Assembly: GCA_902627635.1 (NCBI GenBank)
Contig: CACOKA010000005.1
Span: 1 to 50,251, forward strand
Direction: 5' to 3'
DNA from: an uncultured Candidatus Actinomarina sp.
Lineage (GTDB): Bacteria; Actinomycetota; Acidimicrobiia; Actinomarinales; Actinomarinaceae
Length of the DNA stretch: 50,251 nt
In this document: positions 9,590 to 19,211 of the stretch, piece after piece
Layout of the letters: each line of letters begins with the position of its first letter
Position numbering within the stretch: position 1 is the stretch's first letter
Program-made: the position numbers and the translations under genes
The notes under the pieces: generated by a model
Seen by the model: the letters and a program-made list of their open reading frames with translations, nothing else
What the model was told of the DNA's origin: nothing
Database searches by the model: none

Positions 9590-10066
9590 ATGACTATAGA
9601 CAAAATTCTATATCGCCTCAGTAAAGAAATCATTGAATCAAATATTTCAAATCCTTATCTATTAGGCATTCCAAAAAGAGGCGACCTTTTAGCTCAAAGA
9701 ATATCTAATAATTTATCAGGAGAAAACTTTAGACATGACTTAGGAAAAGTGGACTACTTACCATTTAGAGATGATTTAGATAAAAACTTAGAGAAAAATA
9801 TTCTTGATATATCACCAGAAAATAGAGAGGTGATATTAATTGACGACGTTATTTATACAGGTAGAACATTAAGGGCATCTATTGAAGCAGTAATGTACTC
9901 TGGGCGACCAAAATCTATTTCACTTTTATGTCTTATTGACCGAGGACACAGAGAACTGCCTATCACGCCTAAATTTGTTGGTAAAAATATACCAACAAAT
10001 CAAGACGAGTATGTCTCTGTTTTTTTGAAAGAAATAGATAATGAAGACAAGGTCGAGGTTACATAG
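9590..10066 (+). CDS. pyrR: Bifunctional pyr operon regulator / uracil phosphoribosyltransferase PyrR
   Basis: LGIPKRGDLLAQRI, VDYLPFRDDL, VILIDDVIYTGRTLRASIEAV, SLLCLIDRGHRELPI; first gene of pyr operon. Confidence 0.93.
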   Translation: MTIDKILYRLSKEIIESNISNPYLLGIPKRGDLLAQRISNNLSGENFRHDLGKVDYLPFRDDLDKNLEKNILDISPENREVILIDDVIYTGRTLRASIEAVMYSGRPKSISLLCLIDRGHRELPITPKFVGKNIPTNQDEYVSVFLKEIDNEDKVEVT

Positions 10067-10068
10067 AA

Positions 10069-10947
10069 ATGAGACATCTTTTAGATTTTCAAGATGTAAA
10101 TAAAAACCATTTAGAAAATCTAATTGAAAAAACCAGAAGTCTTGAATTTAAATCAGAAAATATAGACTCCTTAGCCCTCTTGAAGTTTGACGAACCTTCA
10201 ACAAGAACAAGGCTCTCTTTTGCAATAGCAGCAGAAAAACTTGGAATTAAAACTTTTGAATCTTCAGATGTTATATCGGCAAAACAAAAAGGAGAAATTC
10301 TTAAACATGAAATAGAGACATACATTTCTATGGGTATTGAGATTCTAGTGTTAAGGACAAAAAAAAATAATATTGATGATTATCGAGAATTTAAAGACAT
10401 TGGTGTTGTAAGTGCTGGTTTTGGAAATAAATCTCATCCAACTCAAGCATTGATTGATATATCTACACTGTTTAGTTTGAATAAAATCAATGAGAAACTT
10501 ACCCCAATAACTTATATTGGCGACGTAAAACATTCAAGAGTATTTGAATCGGGAAGACAGCTGCTAAATTTATTAGGATTCAAAGTTGGTGTCTTTACGG
10601 ATAAAAATCTATTACCTGAAAATAAAAATGACCTTGAAATTTATGAATCATGGGATGAGGTATTTGAAAGTTCTAACGCAATTGAACTTCTAAGAGTACA
10701 GAAAGAACGATTACAAGACAATGAAGAAATAAACTTTGATGAATATATAAATAATTATCAACTTACACAAGAAATTTTAGGTAAATCACAAAGTGATTTG
10801 GCTGTTCTTCATCCAATGCCGATCAATATTGGTATTGAGATTTCTAAAGATGCTATTGAAGATAGGAAAATAAAATATAAGGACCAGCTTTCACACGCTA
10901 TACCTTCACGAATTGCAGCATTCAAATATGTAAGGGATGAAATATGA
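10069..10947 (+). CDS. pyrB: Aspartate carbamoyltransferase catalytic subunit
   Basis: EPSTRTRLSF, SHPTQALIDI, DVKHSRV, HPMPINIGIEI. Confidence 0.93.
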   Translation: MRHLLDFQDVNKNHLENLIEKTRSLEFKSENIDSLALLKFDEPSTRTRLSFAIAAEKLGIKTFESSDVISAKQKGEILKHEIETYISMGIEILVLRTKKNNIDDYREFKDIGVVSAGFGNKSHPTQALIDISTLFSLNKINEKLTPITYIGDVKHSRVFESGRQLLNLLGFKVGVFTDKNLLPENKNDLEIYESWDEVFESSNAIELLRVQKERLQDNEEINFDEYINNYQLTQEILGKSQSDLAVLHPMPINIGIEISKDAIEDRKIKYKDQLSHAIPSRIAAFKYVRDEI

Positions 10948-11999
10948 TCGAAATTCCTGGATTTATCGATCTCCATACTCACACAAGATATCCGGACAAT
11001 GATAAATTTCCTTTCATCGATATCGATGATTCAGCAATTAATGGTGGCTTTTCAACAATACTCGCAATGCCAAATTCTGAAATACCTATTGACTCGATTA
11101 AAAACCTAAGAATTGCTCAGGAAATAGATAAAAAATTAAAAACAAAGGTACATCGTGTTGGCTCATTAACAAAAAATTTAGAAGGAAAAGAGCTTGTAAA
11201 TTATAAAGAATTCGTTGAAAACGGTATCACAATTTTTTCCGATGATGGAAAATCTTTGATTGATGATCATCTAGCTGATGAGGCATTTAAACAAATCAGC
11301 AAACTTGGTGGTGCAGTTTTTCAACATTGTGAAAAAAGTTGTCACTCAAAGCCTGGTGACATTGCTCCTCCAAATAGTAATAGTGACTTGATTCCAATAA
11401 ATAATGATGAGGAGTTGGAAGTTCTTGAAAGAGACTTAAATTTATCTCAAAAATATGGGACAAGATACCATGCTCAACACCTTTCAACTTTTGAAAGTGT
11501 TGAGCTGATAAAAAAAGCAAAACAAGAAGGTCTTCCTGTCACTGCAGAAGTGACACCACATCACATACTTCTAAATAATGAAAATTTAGACACAAATAAT
11601 GGACTATTTAAGATGTATCCACCCCTCAGAACTGAAAAAGACAGAGAAGGATTGGTTGATGGGTTACAGTCTGAAATTATAGATGTCATTGCTACAGATC
11701 ACGCACCTCATAAAGCAGAAACTAAAAATGTGCCTTTTAAAGATGCTAATCGTGGCGTTGTTGGTCTTGAATCAGCTTTTCCCTTGATTTATAGTTCAAA
11801 TATTTTTGATATAGATCAAATGTTGAAATTTTTAGTTATAAATCCTACAAAAATACTCACTGAACTTGGTTACGAAATTCCTAAGACAGTAAATACATGG
11901 AAGAAATCAAAGTCAGTTTTTATTACAAAATCAAAATTCAAAAATTCATTATTTGAAAATGAAAATATAGAAATTGAAAGGGTTCTTTCAGGTGTATAA
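10944..11999 (+). CDS. pyrC: Dihydroorotase, lacking the usual N-terminal segment
   Basis: PGFIDLHTHTRYPD, TAEVTPHHILL, VIATDHAPHKAETK; ATGA overlap with pyrB. Confidence 0.9.
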   Translation: MIEIPGFIDLHTHTRYPDNDKFPFIDIDDSAINGGFSTILAMPNSEIPIDSIKNLRIAQEIDKKLKTKVHRVGSLTKNLEGKELVNYKEFVENGITIFSDDGKSLIDDHLADEAFKQISKLGGAVFQHCEKSCHSKPGDIAPPNSNSDLIPINNDEELEVLERDLNLSQKYGTRYHAQHLSTFESVELIKKAKQEGLPVTAEVTPHHILLNNENLDTNNGLFKMYPPLRTEKDREGLVDGLQSEIIDVIATDHAPHKAETKNVPFKDANRGVVGLESAFPLIYSSNIFDIDQMLKFLVINPTKILTELGYEIPKTVNTWKKSKSVFITKSKFKNSLFENENIEIERVLSGV

Positions 12000-13092
12000 A
12001 AAAGCAATACTGTTGAATCAAAATGGTGATGAATTTCTAGGTTGGACAACTGAGTCATTTAAGCCAACAACTGGAGAACTTATTTTCAATACAGCGATGA
12101 CTGGGTTTGTCGAAATATTAAGTGATCCATCATATATAAACCAGATTGTAACTTTTACTTCCTCACATATAGGAAATTACGGTATGTCAAAAAATGATTT
12201 TGAATCCAATAAACCAAAAATTGAAGCAGCCATTGGAAATTCTTTTACAAACTCTCCATCTTCATGGCGATCTGAGAAATCAATAACGTCATGGTTGAAA
12301 GAATATGAGATTCCATACAGTGGTGGATTTGATGTAAGAAATATAACAAAATATCTAAGAGACAATGGTTCGAGTATGTTTGCACTTGGCATAGATGTTG
12401 ATACAAAAGATTTAAAAGAAATTTTATCAAAAGCAAAAAATATTCTTGGTGATAGTTCAGCAATGACTGCAGGTAACCAGAATAATGAAAATACTTCAAC
12501 TGAAGGAAAGATTGGAATTATAGATCTAGGAGCTAAAAGAAGCATTATAAAAGTGCTTAAAGACCATGATTACAAAGTTGTAATGATTTCACCCTCTTCA
12601 ACACCAAATGAGATTTTAAAAATGAATTTAAAAGGTCTTTTAATTTCGAACGGACCAGGCGACCCAAGATCATTGGTTACAGTAATAGATACTGTTCAAA
12701 ACCTTATAGGAAAACTTCCAATATTTGGAATTTGTCTTGGTCATCAAATACTTGGTTTGGCTTGTGGTCTTAAAGTTAAAAAAATGCAGTTTGGTCATCA
12801 TGGCTCAAATCATCCAGTTGAAATAGAGGGAATAAAAAAAGCTCTAATAACCGCACAGAACCATGGTTTCTCTATTGAGGAGTTTGGAGATGGGTTTGAG
12901 CATGAAAATTTTGGAAACATTAATGTTTTTGCAAGGAATTTAAATGATGGAACAAATGAAGGAATTAGCCTGTGGGAATCTATGGCGTACTCAGTTCAAT
13001 TTCATCCAGAATCAGGACCTGGTACAACTGATGGATTGCAAATTTTTAATCCTTTTTTTGAAATGATTGAAAAAAACTATGCCAAAAAATAA
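11992..13092 (+). CDS. carA: Carbamoyl-phosphate synthase small subunit
   Basis: [39 protein letters not shown]; likely GTG start at 11992 rather than 11974. Confidence 0.94.
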   Translation: MYKKAILLNQNGDEFLGWTTESFKPTTGELIFNTAMTGFVEILSDPSYINQIVTFTSSHIGNYGMSKNDFESNKPKIEAAIGNSFTNSPSSWRSEKSITSWLKEYEIPYSGGFDVRNITKYLRDNGSSMFALGIDVDTKDLKEILSKAKNILGDSSAMTAGNQNNENTSTEGKIGIIDLGAKRSIIKVLKDHDYKVVMISPSSTPNEILKMNLKGLLISNGPGDPRSLVTVIDTVQNLIGKLPIFGICLGHQILGLACGLKVKKMQFGHHGSNHPVEIEGIKKALITAQNHGFSIEEFGDGFEHENFGNINVFARNLNDGTNEGISLWESMAYSVQFHPESGPGTTDGLQIFNPFFEMIEKNYAKK

Positions 13093-16000
13093 AGAAATTA
13101 AGAGTATTTTGATAATTGGTTCGGGACCAATTGTTATAGGTCAAGCTTGCGAGTTTGATTATTCAGGATCTCAAGCAGCTAAGGCACTTAAAAAAGAAGG
13201 ATTTCGTGTAATTCTAGTTAATTCAAATCCAGCGACTATTATGACAGATCCAGAAATGGCACATGCCACATACATCGAGCCTTTAACTCACGACTACCTA
13301 AAAAAAATAATCGAAATAGAAAATCCTGATGCTGTTTTACCAACATTAGGAGGACAAACTGCACTTAACTTATCGATTGAATTAGAAAAAAGTGGTGTTT
13401 TAAAAGAAAATAATGTCGAACTTCTTGGAGCCTCAGCCAATGCTATTGAGATTGCAGAAAACAGATGGAAATTTAAAGAAGCTATGGATGGAGTTGGTAT
13501 TAAAACACTTAAGGCAACTTATGCTAAGTCTTTTGATGAGGGAATAAACGCTAGTAAAGAAATTGGCTTTCCATTAATGCTAAGACCATCATTTATTCTC
13601 GGTGGCGGTGGAACAAGTGTAGTGAATAATGAAGAGGACTTTAAATCAAAATTATCTGACGCGTTTAATGCATCTCCTACTCAAGAAGTCTTAATTGAAG
13701 AATCAATTTATGGATGGAAAGAATTCGAACTCGAAGTAATGAGAGATAGTGATGGCAATGGTGTAATTGTTTGCGGAATAGAAAATTTTGATCCCATGGG
13801 CGTTCATACTGGAGACTCAATAACAGTTGCTCCTATTCAAACATTATCTGATAAAGAATATCAAACTATGAGGGATGAGGCACTACTTTGTTTGGATACT
13901 ATTGGAATAGCAACTGGTGGTAGTAATGTGCAATTTGCTATAAACCCTGAAAATGGTGATAGAAGAATTATTGAAATGAATCCGAGGGTCTCAAGGTCCT
14001 CTGCTCTAGCTTCAAAAGCAACTGGATTTCCTATTGCCAAGTTTGCTGCTCTGTTAGCGGTAGGTTACAACTTAACTGAACTTGAAAATGACATAACTGG
14101 AACAACACCTGCTAGTTTTGAACCTGTCCAAGATTATGTTGTTGTTAAAATTCCTAGATTTGATTTTCCAAAATTTCCATCAACAGATGACAAATTAGGC
14201 ACATCAATGCAGAGTGTGGGTGAAGTTATGTCAATAGCTTCTACTTTTACAGAAAGCTTAACTAAAGCTATTAGGTCCCTTGAAATTGGTAAATCAGGAA
14301 TAAGAAATATAGACAATAGGTTTATAGGAATGCCAAAAGAAATTCTACAAGATGAAATCAGGACACCTAGACCTAGAAGAATATTTGCAATCCTTGAGGC
14401 GATCAGAAGAAACTGGCCACTTGAAGACATTGCAAAAATATCTTCTGTAGATATATGGTTTTTACAAGAAATTGAAAAAAGTTTTAATGTTAACCCTGAA
14501 AATACTCCATCCTCTATTCTCAAAATGCTTGGATGGACGGAAGAAGATCTTGATAATAAAGAGTCTAAAAATGAATTGGAAAGTAATAGAGTTTATAAGT
14601 TAGTTGATACATGTTCTGCGGAGTTTGAGTCCAAAACACCTTACTTGTATTCAACAAATGGTGTGAGTAATGACGATACAACTACCAACAAAAAGAAGGT
14701 TGTAGTTATTGGATCGGGTCCAAATAGAATTGGCCAAGGAATTGAGTTTGATTATTGTTGTGTTCATGGAATCAGTTCATTAAAAGAAAATGGATTTGAA
14801 GCAATAATGATAAACTCAAATCCGGAAACGGTTTCTACAGATTACGATACTGCAGATAAACTATATTTCGAGCCTCTTACATGGAGAGAAGTAAAATCTG
14901 TACTAAATAGAGAGCAGCCTGATTCGGTAATAATTCAACTTGGAGGTCAAACTCCATTAAAACTTGCAAAAAATATATCCAAAGAAGGTTTTAATATTGC
15001 TGGGTCATCATTAGATGTAATTGACAAAACAGAAGATAGAGATCTATTTCAAAAACTATGTTTGGATCAGAATATTCGACAACCAGAATCTAAAATTGCA
15101 AAAAATGAGAACAATCTAGTTGAAGCTGTAAGAGAAATAGGTTTTCCAGTCTTGTTACGGCCTAGTTATGTATTAGGTGGAAGAGCCATGAGGGTTGTTC
15201 AAACTGATGAAGAACTTGAAAATTATTTGGATATATTAGCGAGTGCAGATGAAGATGGTAATCCATTTAAATCTGGTCCTCTTTTAGTTGATCAATTTTT
15301 AACGGACACTATTGAGATTGATGTTGACTTAATTTCTGATGGAAAAGAGGTTTATATAGCTGGAATTTTAGAACATCTTGAGCCTGCTGGAGTACATAGT
15401 GGTGATTCTACAGCTGTCATTCCTCCTTATAGTGTTGGTGAGGAAATGTTGAAAGAAATAGAGGAAAAAAGTAAAAAGCTTGCTTTAGGTCTAAATGTAA
15501 AGGGACTTCTAAATATACAATTTGCCATTAAAGATGAAGAATTATTCATATTAGAAGCGAACCCTAGAGCATCAAGAACAATGCCATTCGTTGCAAAAGT
15601 AACGGGAAATCAAATTATTAAAGCTGGAACATTATTAATGCTTGGTTATTCAATTGATGAAGTTAGAAATAAGACTAAATACTTGAGTAGCTCATCAAAT
15701 AAAGTGGCAATTAAAAAGGCTATATTTCCATGGTCTAGATTTCCAGCTGAAGACACTATGTTAGGACCGGAGATGAAAGCAACTGGTGAAGTATTAGGGG
15801 TTGGAAAAGAGTTTGGTACTGCATTAAATAAAGCTTATGCAGCTGCAGGTGTAGAAATTAATAATAAAGAGAAAGGGATATTTGTAACTTTAAGTGACAA
15901 CGAAAAGCCAAATTTTATTAAGACAGTAAATAAATATCTTGAACTTGGCTTCACACTATACTCGACTGAAGGAACAGGAAAATTTCTTAAAACTAATGGT

Positions 16001-16261
16001 ATTGATTCAGTAATAGTTGGTAAAGCTGATGACTTAGGACAAACTTCGTTAACAATAATTGAAGATAAATTAGTTTCTTTAGTAATCAATACACCAACAT
16101 ATGCAAATGAATTGTCAGATGGTTGGAAAATTAGACGTTTATCACATGAAACTGGAGTAGCGGTTGTTTCATCTGTAAGAGAAGCTGATGCATTTATTGA
16201 AGCATTTTTAAATCAGAACTTAGTATTTGATGATCTGGAGGTTATACAAGATGTCAGTTAA
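13079..16261 (+). CDS. carB: Carbamoyl-phosphate synthase large subunit
   Basis: Duplicated ATP-grasp architecture; [22 protein letters not shown] and [23 protein letters not shown]; start at MPKNKEIKS preferred. Confidence 0.96.
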   Translation: MPKNKEIKSILIIGSGPIVIGQACEFDYSGSQAAKALKKEGFRVILVNSNPATIMTDPEMAHATYIEPLTHDYLKKIIEIENPDAVLPTLGGQTALNLSIELEKSGVLKENNVELLGASANAIEIAENRWKFKEAMDGVGIKTLKATYAKSFDEGINASKEIGFPLMLRPSFILGGGGTSVVNNEEDFKSKLSDAFNASPTQEVLIEESIYGWKEFELEVMRDSDGNGVIVCGIENFDPMGVHTGDSITVAPIQTLSDKEYQTMRDEALLCLDTIGIATGGSNVQFAINPENGDRRIIEMNPRVSRSSALASKATGFPIAKFAALLAVGYNLTELENDITGTTPASFEPVQDYVVVKIPRFDFPKFPSTDDKLGTSMQSVGEVMSIASTFTESLTKAIRSLEIGKSGIRNIDNRFIGMPKEILQDEIRTPRPRRIFAILEAIRRNWPLEDIAKISSVDIWFLQEIEKSFNVNPENTPSSILKMLGWTEEDLDNKESKNELESNRVYKLVDTCSAEFESKTPYLYSTNGVSNDDTTTNKKKVVVIGSGPNRIGQGIEFDYCCVHGISSLKENGFEAIMINSNPETVSTDYDTADKLYFEPLTWREVKSVLNREQPDSVIIQLGGQTPLKLAKNISKEGFNIAGSSLDVIDKTEDRDLFQKLCLDQNIRQPESKIAKNENNLVEAVREIGFPVLLRPSYVLGGRAMRVVQTDEELENYLDILASADEDGNPFKSGPLLVDQFLTDTIEIDVDLISDGKEVYIAGILEHLEPAGVHSGDSTAVIPPYSVGEEMLKEIEEKSKKLALGLNVKGLLNIQFAIKDEELFILEANPRASRTMPFVAKVTGNQIIKAGTLLMLGYSIDEVRNKTKYLSSSSNKVAIKKAIFPWSRFPAEDTMLGPEMKATGEVLGVGKEFGTALNKAYAAAGVEINNKEKGIFVTLSDNEKPNFIKTVNKYLELGFTLYSTEGTGKFLKTNGIDSVIVGKADDLGQTSLTIIEDKLVSLVINTPTYANELSDGWKIRRLSHETGVAVVSSVREADAFIEAFLNQNLVFDDLEVIQDVS

Positions 16262-16889
16262 ACCAATTTTCTTTGCACTAGATGGTAAGTCGCTAAAAGA
16301 ATTTAAAGAACAATTAGATGTCTTAAAGGGTCATATTTATGGGGTAAAAGTTGGATTAGAACTTTTTACTTCCGAAGGCCCTTCATGTGTTGAACAACTA
16401 AAAAATGATGGGTGGGTTGTTTTCTTAGATTTAAAACTACATGACATCCCAAACACTGTAGGTCAAGCTACTGCTTCAGTATCAAATATTGGAGCAGACT
16501 ATTTAACTTTACATATATCATCTGGGAAAGAAGCATTATCAGAAGCTGTGAATAAAAAAAGTAAAGATTTAAATCTTCTTGGAGTCAGTAGTGCTTTAAC
16601 AAGTAAATCAGTTGATTCAAATACAAGCAAGATTGTTCAAGATGAGTTTCAAATAGCTAAAGACTCAAATTTAGAAGGCGTTATTTGCCCAGCATCTGAA
16701 ATTGCTAATACAACAAATTTATTTGATCTAATTGTTACACCAGGCATTAGATTAGAAAATGATTTACATGAAGATCAAAAAAACATAACTACTCCTAAAA
16801 AGGCTATACAGCTTGGAGCAAAATATATTGTTATGGGACGGTCAATTAAAAATAATCCTTCAATGGTAATAGATGAATTAGAAGTATGA
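16251..16889 (+). CDS. pyrF: Orotidine 5'-phosphate decarboxylase
   Basis: [44 protein letters not shown]; start moved to 16251 (MSVKPIFF). Confidence 0.92.
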   Translation: MSVKPIFFALDGKSLKEFKEQLDVLKGHIYGVKVGLELFTSEGPSCVEQLKNDGWVVFLDLKLHDIPNTVGQATASVSNIGADYLTLHISSGKEALSEAVNKKSKDLNLLGVSSALTSKSVDSNTSKIVQDEFQIAKDSNLEGVICPASEIANTTNLFDLIVTPGIRLENDLHEDQKNITTPKKAIQLGAKYIVMGRSIKNNPSMVIDELEV

Positions 16890-17563
16890 ATAAATTTATT
16901 GCAGCACCTTTTGGAAACTACATAAAGACTAAAAATACTATTTCAGTATCTGGTAGTTGGACCGTTGAAAAAAGAACAGGTCGAATTGTTCAAATAGTTA
17001 AAACTTTACGATATACAAAACGTGGATGGGTTAACAAAATTGGTTTAAGAAATCCCGGTTTAACAATTGGGCTTCCAAAACATAAAACTGGTGAAGTCTT
17101 TTCAATTGCAGGAATAGAAAAAAATGATTGGAGATTATTTGCAGAAAAAATACCAAATGATTTCAATATTGAAGTCAATATGTCATGTCCAAATATAGAC
17201 GCGCATTACATTGACGGAATTGAAGATTTTGAACCAGATACAAGAAACTGGTACATAGGAAAAATTTCGCCACTTACTACTTTTCAGGAATTGGATGAGT
17301 ACATCAACAAATTTAGATTCAAACAGATTCATGCATGCAATACATTGCCAATAGATAAAGGAGGGCTGAGTGGTAAAGAGTTGATCCCATATACTTCAAA
17401 GTTTGTTAAACACATTAAAGATTCTTACCCAGATATTGAAGTTATTGCAGGTGGAGGTATTGATTCTCTAAAAGAGATAGAGTACTACAAAAATATTGGT
17501 GCCGATCATATTAGTTTGGGTACTGTTTGTTTCAATCCACTAAAATTAAGGAAGTTAATATGA
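16886..17563 (+). CDS. Dihydroorotate dehydrogenase-like protein (short, 225 aa)
   Basis: VNKIGLRNPGL, IEVNMSCPN, CNTLPIDKGGLSG, VIAGGGIDSLKEIEYYKNIGADHISLGT; position in pyr operon. Confidence 0.78.
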   Translation: MNKFIAAPFGNYIKTKNTISVSGSWTVEKRTGRIVQIVKTLRYTKRGWVNKIGLRNPGLTIGLPKHKTGEVFSIAGIEKNDWRLFAEKIPNDFNIEVNMSCPNIDAHYIDGIEDFEPDTRNWYIGKISPLTTFQELDEYINKFRFKQIHACNTLPIDKGGLSGKELIPYTSKFVKHIKDSYPDIEVIAGGGIDSLKEIEYYKNIGADHISLGTVCFNPLKLRKLI

Positions 17564-17916
17564 ATTTATTTATTAAAGAAGATTTCATCTCTCATGCTGG
17601 CTTACCACTTACATGGAAAGTGGAATGTGATGCACTAGATGAAAATGACTACGAAGCATTGGCAAAAATAGTAAGTGAAAAAATGACTTTTAGAGATGTC
17701 AAAGGTATTCCACGTGGTGGCATACCGTTTGAAAAAGCATTAAAACCTTACTGTTCAAACAATGATACAGATCCACTACTTATCTGTGATGATGTTTACA
17801 CAACTGGTACTTCAATGAGAAAAGTCTATGAAGATGGAGCATTAGGAATTGTTGTATTTGCTAGAAATGAAATTCAAGATGACTGGGTAAAAGCTATTTG
17901 GCAGTTATCAATATAA
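17560..17916 (+). CDS. Small phosphoribosyltransferase (118 aa) in the pyrE position
   Basis: PLLICDDVYTTGTSM PRPP motif and IPRGGIPFEKAL; ATG at 17560 overlaps the preceding stop. Confidence 0.72.
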   Translation: MNLFIKEDFISHAGLPLTWKVECDALDENDYEALAKIVSEKMTFRDVKGIPRGGIPFEKALKPYCSNNDTDPLLICDDVYTTGTSMRKVYEDGALGIVVFARNEIQDDWVKAIWQLSI

Positions 17917-18779
17917 ATATGATAGAAAATAAGTATGCCTCAGCTTTAGATGGTCTTGAAATAGAAGATCCAGTACAAAGCTTTTTTGATTTCTGTAAAG
18001 AACGAGAAAATATAAGAATTTTAAGAGAAAGTGGTGAAGATTTTCCATGGAGTACGGATGAAATTTTCCAAAATGGAAGGTTCCTGAATGTCTTTAGAGA
18101 AGATGATCGAGTTAGTAAATCAATTATTAAATTTGCGGGTAATTTAAATGAAAATCCAGCAAAATTAATAAATGCTGTATTTTTTGCAAGATGGTGTAAT
18201 AGGCAGGAAGTTTTAGATACATTAACGCCCGAAGATTTAGATGATCCTAATGACTTAAAAAATAAATTAGAAAGTATTGATCCATGGTGTAATGAAACTG
18301 CATATCCTGTTGAACCAATTACATGGGAAGGTGAACAGTACTCAAGAATTGATGCTGCAACTAAATTATTTTATGAGGTACAAGATTCTTTATTAAATAT
18401 TCTTGAATCATCAAACAAAAGTGTGATTACCGCAACCAACAACATAAATAAAGAATTTCAAATGCAAAATGATTTTCCAATATTCATGGCAGTCATTGAT
18501 ATTGCATGGTTTAGACCCGATATTATTCCAATTGAAAGTGAGGTTCCTACAGGAATAGGTGCCGTTGCTTATCTTGATAGATTGCAAAGTCATCTTGGTT
18601 TAAGTTCCCACCAAGAAGTTGGTGAAAAAATGATTGAACTCCAAAAAACATACTGGCCTGAGGCAAAACGTGGTTTTAATCCAATAGATATTGAATATTT
18701 AGCCTGTGAATGTAGAAAATACTATAGCTATGTAAATGAGACAAAGGTTTTTGAAGGTAAAAACAAATTTATACCTTAA
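17898..18779 (+). CDS. HMUDK_hel / alpha-glutamyl(putrescinyl)thymine pyrophosphorylase-like helical-domain protein
   Basis: FPWSTDEIFQNGRFLNVFREDDRVSKSIIKFA resembles the RFxNVxRxxDRVS hallmark; later VPTGIGAVAYLDRL. Family call from memory, no search run; ATG at 17919 is the likely start. Confidence 0.55.
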   Translation: MAVININMIENKYASALDGLEIEDPVQSFFDFCKERENIRILRESGEDFPWSTDEIFQNGRFLNVFREDDRVSKSIIKFAGNLNENPAKLINAVFFARWCNRQEVLDTLTPEDLDDPNDLKNKLESIDPWCNETAYPVEPITWEGEQYSRIDAATKLFYEVQDSLLNILESSNKSVITATNNINKEFQMQNDFPIFMAVIDIAWFRPDIIPIESEVPTGIGAVAYLDRLQSHLGLSSHQEVGEKMIELQKTYWPEAKRGFNPIDIEYLACECRKYYSYVNETKVFEGKNKFIP

Positions 18780-19211
18780 TTAGCTAAGTTTATTAATTCT
18801 ATTTATGTATCTTTCCTCATTTAAAAAAGAGGAATTTAAAAATGACTCAGTTATTTCTTTTGCAGCCTCAATATCTAGATTTTCCGAACCGAGACATAGA
18901 ACATTTACATCATTATGCTCAACAGATTGAATAGCGGTTTTTACATTAGTGACATTAGAAGCTCTTATACCTTTTACTTTATTTGCTGCAATAGACATGC
19001 CAACACCTGTCCCACATATTAAAACTCCCTTTGTGTCCTCATTATCCAAAACAAAATTAGATACTTTCGTTGCATAATCTGGAAAATCACAAGGTTCCAA
19101 ATTATTAGTTCCTAAGTCCTCAATTTCAAGATCAGAAGACAAATATTCTATTAATAATTGTTTTAATTCAAAACCTGCATGATCAGAAGCAATAGCGATT
19201 TTATTAACCAC
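18780..19211 (-). CDS. rpiB: Ribose-5-phosphate isomerase B
   Basis: IASDHAGFELKQLL, GVLICGTGVGMSIAANKVKGIRA, HNDVNVLCLG; GTG start. Confidence 0.92.
   Translation of the reverse strand: MVNKIAIASDHAGFELKQLLIEYLSSDLEIEDLGTNNLEPCDFPDYATKVSNFVLDNEDTKGVLICGTGVGMSIAANKVKGIRASNVTNVKTAIQSVEHNDVNVLCLGSENLDIEAAKEITESFLNSSFLNEERYINRINKLS

Noticed and set aside
11296-12545. Minus-strand ORFs within pyrC/carA (11296-11520, 11870-12058, 12177-12545, 12245-12499)
   Set aside because: Overlap strongly supported enzymes on the opposite strand; no independent evidence.
16886-17563. Possible tRNA-dihydrouridine synthase rather than DHODH-like protein
   Set aside because: NMSCPN, GGLSG and the operon position fit the DHODH family better.
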